The translations under genes and the position numbers were made by a program. From Basidiobolus meristosporus CBS 931.73 (taxonomy: Eukaryota; Basidiobolomycota; Basidiobolomycetes; Basidiobolales; Basidiobolaceae): a stretch of DNA of 64,000 nt. Position 1 is the stretch's first letter; every line of letters starts with the position of its first letter. Under the pieces are notes generated by a model. The model was given only the letters and a program-made list of their open reading frames with translations. It was not told the DNA's origin and did not search any database. Positions 34,327 to 45,738 of this stretch are shown here, in pieces. The DNA is taken from NCBI GenBank assembly GCA_002104905.1, contig MCFE01000145.1:90755-154754 (forward strand). The letters are read 5' to 3'.

Positions 34327-34668
34327 TGTTGTAAAAGTCATGAAGATATTGGAGGTGACTGGGAGAGCAAGTAGATTATGTGGTTTTCACTCCATAATTT
34401 ATTGAATGTAAAAGTGGTATTTATACATTTATATGGTCCAGGCATAACAAACATGTAGAATATGTTCAGAAAGGCCCCCAGAGCACATGTGCAAAGTTTG
34501 GGGCTGTTTGAACAGGTTATCTAACTTTGATGTTCCTGATGTTTTGGTGAAGATATTGGAAGTAGATCCCAACAAGGAATTTGGTCAGTATTCTCTAAGA
34601 TTTGTGGGTAATGATCTAAGTGACCAAGTCAGGTGTGTATTTAGGTGGAATTACAAATCTTTACAACA
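34327..34668 (-). repeat. copia-2 5' LTR
   Basis: Ends TGTTG...CAACA, 342 bp, about the same as the 349-bp copia-1 LTR. On its gene side it abuts CATAACC, the reverse of the GGTTATG leader that follows the copia-1 LTR. On its other side it abuts plus-strand copia RNase H, so copia-2 landed in an older copia copy. Confidence 0.7.
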
Positions 34669-35207
34669 AAAAGGAGCTGCTGATATCTGCTTAAGATAGG
34701 CTTAGAAGGACTCTGAACAGGACTTTCTGGGATTTTGTGATGCCGATTGGGGACCAAATTTAGATGACAGAAGCTCCACCACAGCATACATCTCCGTTGA
34801 CTGTGTCGCAGCAATCTCATGGAGCTCATGAAGGCCACCGACTGCGGTATTTTTCACCACAGAGGCAGAGTATATGGCAGCCTGTGAAGCCACAAAGTAA
34901 GAAATGAGACAAAGAAAGAGTTTCAAAGATTAGGATTTATGCCCAAAATACACTACAACTGAATTTCAAGATAGTTAAGTGTGTAAGCCATTGGGTAGAA
35001 GTCCAGCTTTTCGTACTAGAACTAAGGATCGAGAGAATCGGCATCATTTTATACAGGGAAGCTATAGAGGACAACTTAGTAACTTAACCCACTGTCCTAC
35101 CAATGAAACCATTGCGGACCTACTCACAAAACCATTAGCCGGAGACAAATTAGAATATCTAGATCACTCTTGAGTCTAGAGAATCTGTATATTTAGTGGA
35201 GTGGGAG
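34669..35207 (+). pseudogene. copia-3 RNase H remnant
   Basis: Plus strand: GAADICLR, FCDADWGPNLDDRSSTTAYI, TTEAEYMAACEATK, RHHFIQGSYRGQLSNLTHCP, DLLTKPLAGDKLEYL. This is the C-terminal copia RNase H, interrupted by many stops. It is directly followed by its 3' LTR at 35,208. Confidence 0.75.
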
Positions 35208-35479
35208 TGTTGAAAATCTTGTAATCACACCTAAATATTCACCGAACTTGGTCACCCAGAACATAGTGTGCGAATCTTGGAGAATGCTGCCCATCTTCCT
35301 TGTTGGGATTTACTGGGAGTGGTTTCACTCAAACATCAGGTACCCAGAGCATGAAATATCTCAGAGCTGTCCGAACAGCCCCGAACTTTGCACACGTGCT
35401 CCGGGGGCCTTCCTAGACATATTCTATGCACTTCTCTTGCCAAGACCATGTGGAAGCATAAACACTACCTTTACATTCC
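35208..35479 (+). repeat. copia-3 3' LTR, truncated, GC-shifted
   Basis: Begins TGTTGAAAATCTTG after the purine-rich GAGTGGGAG and follows the copia-1 LTR until TTACATTC, then breaks off at the edge of the gene island. Many differences from copia-1 are A/T to G/C (for example GTGCTCCGGGGGCC in place of ATGTTCTTGGGACC). Confidence 0.65.
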
Positions 35480-36156
35480 GTATGAGCCGGGACAAAAGCC
35501 AAAACCCTTGGGAACTTGAAGAGAATCCACGGCATCGTATTCCCCGGATACAGGGCCTTGCCGTGGAGATCTGGAGGCATGAATGGTATGTCCGGAATGT
35601 CCGGAGCCTTCCCGGTCATCGTTCGGGCGACCGACCATCAGCCCGCAGGAGTAGGCCCAACGAGGCAGCCTCAAATCCCTTGAATGCATCACCCAGCGGA
35701 CTTCTGGTGGGGGAGGGGGGTTGAGCATTGGGATGCGATGCATTCCATCAACTGCCCAACCAATTGGGCTCACCGTGCGCACGACTTGTTCGGAAGTGCG
35801 GGTGGTGGTGATGGCAGTGTAGCAACCGACAGTACCGGGTTGGGGGGACAAGGAACGGGGTAATCCAGCGTAGACGTTGGGATGGAGTGGGAGGGGTCGA
35901 CGAAGCACGGTCGGGTTTATTTTGGGGAGCATCAGGTGAATTATGAACAGGTGGGTGACTTACAATACCTAGATGTGGCGTGCAACTCGCTTCCACCAAG
36001 ATGGGCTTGGCTCATACTAAGGAAGCCACTCTCCGGGATAAATTAGATTATCTTGTATCGTACAGACTATATGTGAGCATGGAGGTTCTCTAGGGGCCAG
36101 GCTCGGGACGGGGGAGGGGGAGGGGGAGGGATTCTCTTGCTCCGAGTGGTCCGGCT
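35480..36156. other. Intergenic region at the left edge of the gene island
   Basis: No gene supported. Open frames on both strands overlap and lack recognisable domains. A GGGGGA-type microsatellite lies at 36,109-36,130, just downstream of the ERF4-like stop codon. Confidence 0.4.
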
Positions 36157-37287
36157 CTATTCAACCACTTCGATTTCCAACTGGATGTCAAGGAGTTAAG
36201 GCGACGAACGGATGAACTCCACAGCATGGGAGCATGGTGGTGTGAGTGTAGGGGAAGGAGAGAAAAAGGATACAAATAGGAAGGCGGTCCTACGTGGGTC
36301 TCTCAGATATAGCCCCGCTGGTCCGTACAGGTTCGCATTTTCCGATGCGACGGCCTCGTTGAATCGTTGCATGCACTACAAAGAGAGGGGTTAGCGGATC
36401 GACGCGGGACACGACACCCGTGCTGGTCCCTTGATACTCACCTTTTGGTAAAACGTTCCGAAGCAGTGGGTGAACGTGTAGAGCGTCAAGCAGGAGATCA
36501 CATTCTCCATCGAGTTTCGTAGCCAGGAGCTCTCGGCCAGAAAAAGGATCTCGTTCAGCCTCGTCATGGAAGCCTTGAAATTTTCCGGGGAAATCTAGGA
36601 TTACGGGAGGATTAGTGGCTCGGCATTCCCTGGGCGTACCGTATGCGGGAGGCAAACCTTGTCGCTCAACTCCACGGGGTACATGAGGGAGAATTGGCAG
36701 AGCTCTCCCTTGGAGTAGTCCCTCTCTATTCTGATGATTCCGTGGCCGCAGGTTGGCGCCTCTTCCGCGGCAGAAGGGTATAAGGTTCTACAAGACTCAG
36801 TTGAGAACCCCGGAATTCCAGCCAGAGGAGTGTCGGCCTTGGCCGGCGTTGTGGCTGATTTGGGGGACGCTGGTTTAGGCGGGTGCCTGGGTGGAGTGCC
36901 TTCCACGACAGGCCCCTCGTACGATTGGGTGGCCGTTTGTGGATCGGTCGGTTCAGGAACAGGCGGGTGTTTCTCAAAAAAATTGAAGTAATTCGAGTCT
37001 CCGTTAGGCGTGGGTGGCGCAGCGACCTTCTCTGTCTCACCCGACGACAAGGCCGCTTGGGTAAAGTGGGCGGAAATGCTCGCAGTCACTGGAGACAAGG
37101 GTCGGCTCAAGTTGGGGAGGTTTTGGCGTGGACGTTGTGGGAACGGTTTCGACAGGGATTGGGAAGAGGTGGCTGTGGGGGAGACTGAATAGTAAGACGA
37201 GGGGGAGTGGGAGAGAAGGTAATTGGTGGTCGATGGGTCGGCAGAGAACCGGTCATGTTTGGTGTTTGCTGGGGAGTGAGAGTTCAT
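36157..37287 (-). CDS. ERF4: Erf4/GOLGA7-like palmitoyltransferase subunit
   Basis: Erf4 partners with the DHHC enzyme Erf2 to palmitoylate Ras and related proteins at the ER/Golgi. Four exons: 37,287-36,658, 36,594-36,442, 36,375-36,274 and 36,180-36,157, giving 302 residues. The first 180 residues are Pro/Ser-rich and probably disordered. The Golgin A7/Erf4 domain occupies about 180-302: CGHGIIRIERDYSKGELCQF, YPVELSDK, then ISPENFKASMTRLNEI, SCLTLYTFTHCFGTFYQK, LYGPAGLYLRDPRRTAFLFL, EIEVVE at the end. This matches human GOLGA7 order (RDYSSGTRCQF, FPAELENR, GLLLTDP, IEITIY) without gaps. The first donor could also be 18 nt downstream (36,639). Start chosen as the first ATG in frame; the upstream codons are GTG. 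No Erf2 gene is seen nearby. The last exon codes only seven residues. Confidence 0.8.
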
Positions 37288-38404
37288 CACCACAACTAGT
37301 CAACTAGATTTCAATTGTCTGCACTCAGTAGTCAAGAAAGCTGGTCGTTTGGAGGGAAACTAAAGAAACGCTAGGGCTGAGAGGAAGAGGAAATAGCTTG
37401 CCGTCACTCGCACCAAACAGCCTTGATTAATTCCGAAATCAAGTTGTTCCACAGCAACTGCAATTATGTATGATGTAAATGTATGTAAATAACCAACAAT
37501 CAATAATATACAATGGCCGCTCATGAATCCTCCCAAATGGATCCGGAGCACCCAAATTCGGATATTCCTCGGAGCTTTGTCAGGGATTGAACCAGTGCGC
37601 CGATCATGTGAGCAACCACCATCGCTCTCAACAAGCCCAAGCGGCCCAAAAGTAGACAATGGCAACTTGCTTGAGGCTGAAAGGCAGCGGTGGGTAGATG
37701 AATTGCGCATATGGTTGTCGTATGCGTAGCTGAGGCGGGCCGATCCTAGTGCTGCCACGGAGACCGGATTGGCGCTGGTGGGTTCAGCAGCAATCCGCCT
37801 TTGTGTACATGCACAAGCCATGCCCATATCCATGACCATGTCCTTGTCCATGACCATCCCATGGCAGAGCCGTGCTCAAGCATCGGGGTCATTTCTGCGG
37901 CTTCGCAACATCCCTCAACACCGACAGCGAACGGTGGCCAAGATGCGGCTGGCATTGATTAGCCAGGATCCTGACGTCATCCAGCCATCAGACATTGTTT
38001 ACTTCATCCCTCGGGGCTCATGGGCGGATCAGGCCACCAGCAAGATGGCTCAGACTTGGCAAGAATGGGATGTGCAAGCGACCATGGAATAGGCTTAGCA
38101 GGGGGATGAGTAAATGTTGCGCTTTTCTAGGGATTGAGTGGAAATCGGCGGATATTCCTTTGGAATTGGGAACTATCGCATCAATTGTGGAGTCCGATTA
38201 CTTGTCCCACGATATAGGCTGTTTCAAGCAGGCCGCTTTTGTACCTCAGTTGCTAAGCTCCACCCATTCAGTTATTTCCACCACCAACAACCAAGCCTAG
38301 GCGCTTCTCTCACCAGTCCTCTGGTTTATGCACCACACCAACCACTTCCTTGCGTAGTTTGTTCGTTGAAGTGTTTGTCAGCCCATACTTGACTAAGCGC
38401 AACC
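37288..38404. promoter_or_regulatory. Divergent promoter region between ERF4-like and Ync13-like genes
   Basis: 1.1 kb without a supported gene. Frames at 37,513-37,581 (starting MAAHESSQMDPEHPNSDIPRSFV) and 37,769-38,092 show no recognised domain and could be short genes or noise. Sequence near 37,820-37,850 is a run of CCATGACCATG-type repeats. Confidence 0.35.
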
Positions 38405-41400
38405 ATGCTCTCTAACAGAGAAACCAGTTTTTCAGAAACCTACGAATATGCCCTCCGATTTGCTTTGCTGCAGCAGAACATCGCCCGGGAGGTTTACAAG
38501 GCAGGCCGGGAAACGTACAAAGAGAAATTCCACACCACCGATACCCCCCTCTCAGCCATGTTTCTGGCCAATCTCTGCGCGGTCCTTGAAAGAGGCGGGA
38601 GCTTGCCTGCCACCCCGAACGCACATCCCTTGGAGCCAAGCCAGGTGGCTGGCCGGTGCTATGGCAACCTAGCGAGGGCGTTGCGGCTGCAGAAATCCAC
38701 CGACACAGTCACAATCGAGACCCTCATCCGACTCTACGTGGACTACGTTCTGTACGATTTTCAAACCAACGGCCTAGCCCCCTCGCTTCAGGCGAAGGCC
38801 AGGCTCATTAAGTGCATCGACGAGTTCCTCCTGGTCACCCTGCCCTTGGCAAGGGGGAACACCGACTTGATGAACAGATTTGGGAGCTACAAGCTAATCC
38901 TATTGCATCTAGAGCAAGACCAGTATGTGGAGTTTGTAGGGGAGATCTTCGAGGTGGCGCCGAAGGAGCACCAAGAAAACATCCGGATACTGCGCCCCTC
39001 ATGCACCAGACAGGTAACCCGCAAGTGGGCCCGTTTTTCAGTCGACGCTTGATCTAACCGAAGGCGATTCCAGGCAGCGATCGTTGAGCTTCAGGCGCTG
39101 CAGGCTCACTTGGCCCGCGGAGAGACTACATTCAAACCCGAGGCCTTCGAATCCGCCCAGGATTTCCAGCGATGGATCACCATGGAGAAGGAAAAGATCG
39201 GGCAGCTATTGAACGGCCTACAGTCGATACCATGCACCTCGGCCAGCCAGGTATGTTGAAAAGTGTTGGCCAGCCTTTACGCGACTAACCTATGCTCCAG
39301 CCCGGACGCGTCGATCTTATACCCCCGGATGCCAGAAAGCACTTCCAAAACCTGCTGCTGCTGATCCTCCCCGAAGATCAATGGAAAAAGAAATTCGGCG
39401 AGATGGGGAGCGTGTTCTTGAACATCTGCGGCCACCACTGGCGAATCCCTGCGTTCTTCCGCCAGGTGGCGCAGTTCAAGGCGGCCAACATCAAGTGGGA
39501 GATGGGGGAGTTGTCGTACGAGTTGCTGAGCAAGGCGATCATGGAGCTTGAGACGGTGTCCGATGACGCCATCTATCCGGACGTATGTTGCTTCTGGTTT
39601 CGTTTGGATCTCGGCAGAGCGCGAGGTGCTGATCTTCTATTAGGTTCAAGAGTTTCTCTCTATCTGTGACTCGCTTGAGAACTTGCTGGTGGAGCGGTTT
39701 GGAGAAGCCCTGCGGTCGCTCGATAGAAACCCGCAGGAGGAGTTCGGCTGGATAAAGGTGATCGTCAACAGTATCAAGGACAACCAGATCCTGATGAGCT
39801 ACCGGGAGGGCTCGGGGCCTTTTGTGCAACAGATCGAGGGATGCATTCAGGTTGGTTCAGTATCGATGCTTCATTGAGGCCCGGGCTAACTCAAAGTGCA
39901 GTATTCTGCTCTGGAAAGGTATAAGGAGTTGAAGACGCGAATCTTCAACGACGACCAAGACTCCAGCGAGGCGCAGAACCTGCTGGAAATCACGCGAGTG
40001 ATGCTTGAGGATATCGCAAAATGCCGTACGATGTTTCCGTTCAACGAGTTTAGGTAAGTGGCGATGGGCTGCCCTTGGCTTCGGAAAAGCGGCTTAGACA
40101 CCATTGCTTCAGGACGCCGACCTCAGCGGGCATCAATGTGATTACTACCTTGCTCAAGCCACAGCTGGGCTACTTCACCCTGGACATACAAAACATGGTT
40201 GATGACCGAAACAGCCAATACGCCGCCCTACGAGATACCTTTGAGCTCTACTCGAACGTCTACAGGCTGTCGGATATCTCGAAGCTACATGGGTAAGCAT
40301 GTCCTTGTCTGCGCTGGCCCCACTGCCACCCCCTTACGAGCAATCCCCTAGGCTTGAGTTTCAGTTCGACCTGACCAGGTGGTTCCAGTCCCAGATCGAC
40401 CGCTGGTTGAGCGACCTAGATACCAAGGCCCACGACTGGGTTCAGCGCGCGATTGAGAAAGACCAGGTATGCGGCCGTCCTTGGCGTTGTCAGAGAGGTA
40501 TCGCTAACTATTTGCAAAGCTATCGTTCGTCTCCGAGAAGCTGCGCCATTCCTCGTCCATCGTGGACCTCTTCTCATTCTTTCAGCAGCAACTCAACCCT
40601 GGCTTCGAGCTTCAGTGGCCCTCCCCTCAAATGAAAGCCATCTTCATCCGGGATCTCTCCAAGGTAAATATACCCCCTCGCCCCATGCGCCGTCACGTCC
40701 ATTGATTCGATTGCCCAACCCCCCCCCCAATAGATCATCATGAAGCGGATCCGGCTGTACTGCCAGATTATCCGAGAGAAGTACCGGGAGAGGATAGAGA
40801 AGCAGCGCAATGAGATCATTCGCAAGACCGTCAATGTTAGCAAGTATAGCTGGTCCAGTCTTCTCGGGAGGAATCAACCCAGCGGATCCACGGAGAACGA
40901 GTTCCAAGTGCTGAGAGAGGTATGATTCCTGGCAGGCTCGGTTTCTTCGGGCCCCTTGGGCTAAATCGTTTTGAACCCCCCTAGTACTGCGTCATTCTGA
41001 ACAACCTCGCCCAAGCGGAGAGCAGTCTATTCAAATTGTGGACGGCGTTGGATTATGACCCCGAGCAGGATGGCATCGGAACGACCAGCAAGCCTCAGAT
41101 ACCCCCTTCTCTTACCTACCTGGTGACTGTGGTTCAGGCGCAAAACCTCCAGGCGTGCGATTTCAACGGGCTGAGCGACCCGTTCGTAATCCTGCGGGTT
41201 GGAAGCCAGGACGTTGGCCAGACCACGGTGGTGAACGAGACCCTCAATCCCTGGTGGGAGGAGTCATTCCAGTTTGACGTCAAAGGAACCGAAGAGTTGT
41301 CGGTCACGGTCTACGATAAGGACTACATGAACGTCGACCTGTGCGGCATAGGCTTGCCCTTGAAATTGGACCCAACCACGTACACTGAATACACCATACG

Positions 41401-42306
41401 AGAGGATTGGGTGACTCTGGTTCCCCACGGACGGGTTCTGATTCGTAGCACGGCGTTCGGGGAGACCGAAGATGTCGAGTTCTACTTCGGGAAGAGCTTG
41501 AATATCGCGTCGGTGACCCTCAAGGATATGGCACGGCTGCTGGTTTATCAGGTTCGTTGGCATGGGATGTCGCAGTCGTTGTTCACTAGCTCACGTTACC
41601 CTTAATTCGCCATGACACCAGATGCACCAAGACATCAGCAACCACGTCTACGAGATCTTCGCCCATTTCCGAGGGAAATCCGCCACCTCCATAACGACCG
41701 AGCTCTGCGATAGGGCGCTGCATCCATTGTTGAACTACCTAGACAACAACTTGGGGAACCTATACGAGAATCTGTACGACAACAGCTGGAACGCCGTGGT
41801 CAAAGAGCTCTGGGACGATCTCCTGGATATTTTCGAGAACCTGATCTTTCCTCCGTTAGGTACGAATCGCAATCCTCTGAGTGAGACGGAGTTGCAGGTG
41901 GTATATCGATGCCTGGAGGTAACATATGGTTCATTTGATTCGTTGCTGGCAGACATGGCACTAACCCGCAACCCCGTACGAGTAGCTTACGAAAGTGTTC
42001 TTCAACGGAGGAAGCACAGGGAGCGGAGTGAACATCAAGGAATTGGAGAATGAGCGATACCAGCAACTTATCCTGACTGAGAAGCTGTTCCACATGTCCA
42101 CCGAAGAGCTGATCGACAGCTTCCGTGCACATACGAATCAGCTCCAAACAGACCGGACGAGCCAGGAATACAAGGCGCCCGAAAAGCCCATCTTCATCAT
42201 GATATACCATATCCTACGCGTGTTGCAGATGGTCCACAAGGAATTCAACGAGAAGTTCATCATGAAGCAGATGGAAATGATTGCCTTCCCGAACACGCAA
42301 TCCTGA
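38405..42306 (+). CDS. ync13: Ync13/Munc13-like protein with C2 and MHD regions
   Basis: Munc13/UNC-13 relatives tether and prime secretory vesicles; fission-yeast Ync13 does this at the division site. Twelve exons: 38,405-39,013; 39,074-39,250; 39,301-39,582; 39,644-39,850; 39,902-40,053; 40,113-40,292; 40,352-40,466; 40,520-40,663; 40,734-40,919; 40,985-41,551; 41,622-41,918; 41,986-42,306. All junctions keep frame; the product is 1,078 residues. Residues 1-700 are helical MUN/MHD1-like sequence (for example FELYSNVYRLSDI, ERIEKQRNEIIRKTVNVSKY). The C2 domain spans about 727-830 (TYLVTVVQAQNLQACDFNGL, SDPFVILRVG, ETLNPWWEESFQFDV) and keeps five candidate Ca2+-binding aspartates (D743, D749, D795, D797, D802). 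The MHD2-like tail runs from 874 (LLNYLDNNLGNLYENLYDNS). Start: the ATG in AACCATGC. It is convergent with the FANCE-like gene, 171 bp apart. Confidence 0.8.
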
Positions 42307-42477
42307 ACCACCCTGTGTGGTTCGCCATGATGCAGCCAACCCCTCCCTCCCTGTCTGATACTCGTTCCATGTCCACTCATGTAAAGCCACTGGTCGTACC
42401 CACTCAAAGTCTCTACCACCCATCGTTTGTGCTATTGACCCGAATCACTACCCTACCATTGGAATAAACCCGGTTTA

Positions 42478-43798
42478 TTAACGAAGCTTTTTCAGCGAAG
42501 TAAGCACAGACTTCTTCACAAACGTAGTGGAGTTCTCGACCACTCTGGTGACAAAGTCGACATCTTCCTTGATGTCCGCCGGGAAGTTCTTGACTATCAG
42601 GAGGATAAGGGTGGCATATTTCGAGGAACTTTTGAAGTCGGAAAAGTTCTCCTCCATGATCTTCAACAGGTCGAGCAATAGATTGCGTTTGAAAGGCGCC
42701 TTGGAGACTAGTAGGCTATGCATCACGCTGATGGTGTAGTCATTCCACTGGATCGTATCAACCCCCATCTCTCCATTCCGTTCCTCTGTTGGCTGTCTTG
42801 TCAGCGCTCTGCATCGAAGGCATTAGGGACAACAGTGAGGAGCTGGTTAAACCAGAATTATCACTTACTGTAGAAAGTAAACCAGAGATGGTTTATCGAG
42901 AGACTCTTTGATGGTACGATTGATAATGTCCGCCTGGAATTTCCCTGACAACATTTGGTGCTCAATAAAACACATGGCGTGAAGTTGAGCTCAAAGATTC
43001 CCCCATAATACCTGGTGCGGATTTGGTTAGAAGCGGTGAAAGCAACCCTTGAACAACTGCCTTTGGATTAGCTTTCGCGGCAGAGAAGATGGTGCTTAAC
43101 AAGATTCTTGAAGGAGCAACATCCAGCATGGCTACCTACGAAAAAGTGTTCCCTCAGTATGAGGAGCCACCGATCTCATCAAACCAAGGGACACCAACCT
43201 TTTGGAGTAATGAGGCTCGATAAAATATCACTAGATTGTGAAAAGAAATGGACTCGCAATCAATTATTGAGCTCATGATCTCCGCTAGCGTTTCGTCCGG
43301 AAGAGTTTTGAAGGGCACCTTTTGGCATAGCTGGTCAACCTAAACATGGAAGTGAATACACCACACTAAGGGATAGGCCCCAGGTAGTCGTTCAACTTAC
43401 GGAACTCTGTGGGAGCCGAATAAGCTCATTAAAAGTGTCGAGAAATGCTTCTGTTTTGGTATGACCCTCCAGCAAAGACTGGAATTGAGTGACCAAGAGA
43501 GTTTCGAAGACCGGGTCGCTTTCGTCGACGCCCGGCTTGGGAGTTAAGCTTGCAGAGATTGGGGAGGCTTCACCAACAATACGGAGCATTAGAACGGTCT
43601 GTTCATATGATACACTGGTATGTGCGCCATTACCTTGAACCCCTTCTTTCTCACTATCTACACGCCTCTTTTTCAACGCTTTGATTCTATCAATCGACAC
43701 GTGCGCTGATAGTTAAGGTAACCGGTTACAACGTCTGAACGACGCTCACGGGTATAAAAATACTTCCACGTTAAAGGATATAAATTCTGCTGGCCCAT
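42478..43798 (-). CDS. FANCE-like protein (Fanconi anaemia group E C-terminal domain)
   Basis: In animals and plants FANCE links the Fanconi core ubiquitin ligase to FANCD2 during DNA crosslink repair. Six exons: 43,798-43,750; 43,705-43,401; 43,339-43,199; 43,135-43,012; 42,944-42,869; 42,808-42,478; 341 residues, frame kept throughout. The first intron is only 44 nt but has CTTAACTATCAG at its end. Residues 120-341 look like the FANCE helical-repeat domain: CQKVPFKTLPDETLAEIMSS, VAPSRILLSTIFSAAKANPK, VVQGLLSPLLTKSAPGKFQA, NRTIKESLDKPSLVYFLQAL, QWNDYTISVMHSLL, YATLILLIVKNFPADI. The end, VVENSTTFVKKSVLTSLKKL, resembles the STTFLKKSL...LKK end of plant FANCE. Identification is from remembered family features; another HEAT-like protein is possible. 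Exon 1 is less certain than the rest. Confidence 0.6.
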
Positions 43799-44573
43799 GA
43801 TTGAGTTTTTTGATATAGCACCCTCCTATATTGATTCACAAACTCAGTTTAACCCTAGTGGATTGCCTATAGTGAAGGACAAAGGGAGCACTCAACCATC
43901 GTGTGATCCGGTGAGAAACTGTCTAATAGTTGAAGCGCAGCGAAACTCTTCCCCTCGAGAGGCAGACAAGCGAGCCTTTAAACTTGATATGGCATCCTCT
44001 CTATCTGACCACATTAAAGCTATATTCACTGCCGGTTCAAAGGAACATAGCGGTGCATCGTTACCTTCGAGGCACCATTTCAAATAATAAATACTGGGAT
44101 TGGTGAGAATTCGTATGGAGTTGATTTGGAAATGCCAAATGAAATCTAGTTGGCTTAACCATCATCAATCTACTTCATGGATAGGAATTTGGTTGGATGG
44201 TGAGAGATGGGAAGTGGGAATGGCATGTTTATGTAGAATCCAGTATGCGCATACATCGACTGGGTGTAAAGCAGCCTTGGCGTGGATCATAATACCGATG
44301 AGCAGACGAACCGTTGCGTGATGGAATAGTCTTTGGCGAGCATACCCTCTAGATCACTGTCACCAATCTTCTCAATGATGACTCAAGCCATATGTATTCA
44401 TGGTTGGGTTCTTCTGATGGTAAACGATAATCACGATATTAATCTCGAGTGATGGATATCTTCATCAATCTTGGGCGACATCCAGATGCAGATTTAACGT
44501 GGGCTTCAGCCATTGTGCGTGTGTACCATATCTCCCTTCAATATAGAGGCCCCAAAACCGACACAAGGCAACC
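43799..44573. promoter_or_regulatory. Divergent spacer between FANCE-like gene and cyclo-ligase
   Basis: A 96-codon frame at 43,797-44,087 overlaps the FANCE-like 5' end and has no recognised domain; I do not call it. TATAAA-like TATAAAAATAC at 43,753 lies within the proposed first exon, so a downstream start for the FANCE-like gene cannot be excluded. AATATAGAG at 44,541 may be the core promoter of the cyclo-ligase. Confidence 0.35.
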
Positions 44574-45554
44574 ATGCAAAGTATCAAGGTGCTCAAGAAT
44601 GCCATCCGCAAAGACATGCGTACCAAGATGAGGAGCCTCCCTAAGGATTCCCTGCTTGAACAGAGTAAACAGTCCACTTCCATCTATTCCCTTCGTTCGT
44701 GTCTAAAGTCCCCCATCTCCCCTCAACACCCCCTGGATGAACCTCCTTATCCAACTTAGCTCGCAGCGTGCAGAAAAAAGTGCTCGGCTTGGAAGAGCTT
44801 CACAAGAGCTCCCGGGTGGGGATTTACCTCAGCTTGCCAACAGAAATCTCCACCACCGAGCTTTTAAGGGAGCTGTTCAAACAAAGTAAGTGCATGTGGT
44901 AAATGGTTCCCGTCGCTCTACAGCTAAGCACCCCTCCCCTCCCCGCGAACACTAGACAAGGCATGCTACGTACCCCGCTGGGGCAACAACCATATGGATA
45001 TGGTTAGACTAACCTCCTGGTCGGATTATGAAGGCTTACCAGTAAACTCCTTCGGCATCCCCGAGCCAGCTCATGAAGAAAAACGAATCAATGGTAATCA
45101 TGTATCACTCTTCTCGACAGACCCCACCTTTAGATAACCTATTTGCAGCATTTGAAGAGGGCGGATTAGATGTGCTGATCATGCCAGGTAAAGTCGAAGC
45201 CTGCATCGCTGATTCGATTCACATCACTTAATCAACAATGTCCAGGCCTTGCGTTCGACAAATTCGGCAACCGACTGGGCCGTGGCAAAGGGTAACTCTC
45301 CAACAAACAATCCAAGATACGGATCTTGTCTGACCTGAAGCATCCAAAAAAGGTACTACGATCGCTACCTGAACAACTATCAGTCGTTGGGGAAGTCGTT
45401 CAACCGCAAGGCCGCCTTCCAAAAGCCCTTTTTAGTGGGATTAGCTTTAAATGAACAGATCTCTGGGGCGCCCATCCCGACGGATGAGTTTGATAACCAG
45501 GTAGATTTGGTTATCACCTCCAAACGGAACATTCACAAACAGCATGGCGCCTAG
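44574..45554 (+). CDS. 5-formyltetrahydrofolate cyclo-ligase (MTHFS)
   Basis: Converts 5-formyl-THF to 5,10-methenyl-THF with ATP, returning stored folate to one-carbon metabolism; normally cytosolic or mitochondrial. Six exons: 44,574-44,664; 44,760-44,885; 44,956-45,093; 45,149-45,187; 45,246-45,291; 45,353-45,554. Product 213 residues, close to the usual 200. Visible family features are KNAIRKDMRTKMRSLPKDSL at the start, VGIYLSLPTEISTTELL, CYVPRWGNNHMDMVRL, the FGIPEP loop, GGLDVLIMPGLAFDKFGNRL, and the ATP-binding GRGKGYYDRYL. The last is split by an intron after GRGKG (donor AAAGG/GTAACT, acceptor AAAAAAG/GTACTACG). Near the end, LVGLALNEQI and PTDEFDNQVDLVIT match the conserved DVxLD/VIT region. 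No organelle signal is evident. Convergent with the formin, 230 bp apart. Confidence 0.88.
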
Positions 45555-45738
45555 AACAACTTCCTGTTGGGATTCATGCGTTGCCTCATGCGCTTCCACA
45601 TAAAGTTTGCCAAGCATTCCTGCTGCTAGATGGTTATTTTATTATGTACAAATAGAATTATCATTAGGTGCGGATGTTGGGCGGTTATTTGGTGATGTCA
45701 CAGGCATTGGGGATGGAGGTGGTGGGAGTGGTTGGGTG

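Larger units (their letters stand above)
32095..34668 (-). mobile_element. copia-2: 5' half of a Ty1/copia element, degenerate
   Basis: Minus strand: 5' LTR (34,668-34,327), a leader with GGTTATGAGCC, broken gag, zinc knuckle FCNYCKRKGHRSNQC (33,700), protease-region remnant (33,527-33,294), then integrase to 32,100. A solo LTR is nested at 32,983-33,311. It matches copia-1 closely in order and sequence but has many stops. The 3' half is missing and the break is fused to the Harbinger fragment at 32,094. Confidence 0.75.

Noticed and set aside
35471-35932. 153-codon minus-strand frame at the island edge
   Set aside because: It overlaps the copia-3 LTR end, has low-complexity composition and no recognisable domain.
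36734-37192. Long plus-strand frames with Gly/Val-rich sequence
   Set aside because: They are complements of the Pro/Ser-rich ERF4 exon 1, which is supported by domain and introns.
37513-37581. Short frame ending DIPRSFV, reminiscent of the start of Peter Pan/Brix-type proteins
   Set aside because: The frame stops at once and no following exon with the expected motifs could be found by reading on.
37550-37620. B-box-like GGTTCAATCCC on the minus strand, possible tRNA
   Set aside because: The implied T-stem has two mismatches and no matching acceptor stem was found on the 5' side.
43797-44087. 96-codon plus-strand frame next to the FANCE-like start
   Set aside because: No domain and no splice signals; it would overlap the promoter of the divergent gene.
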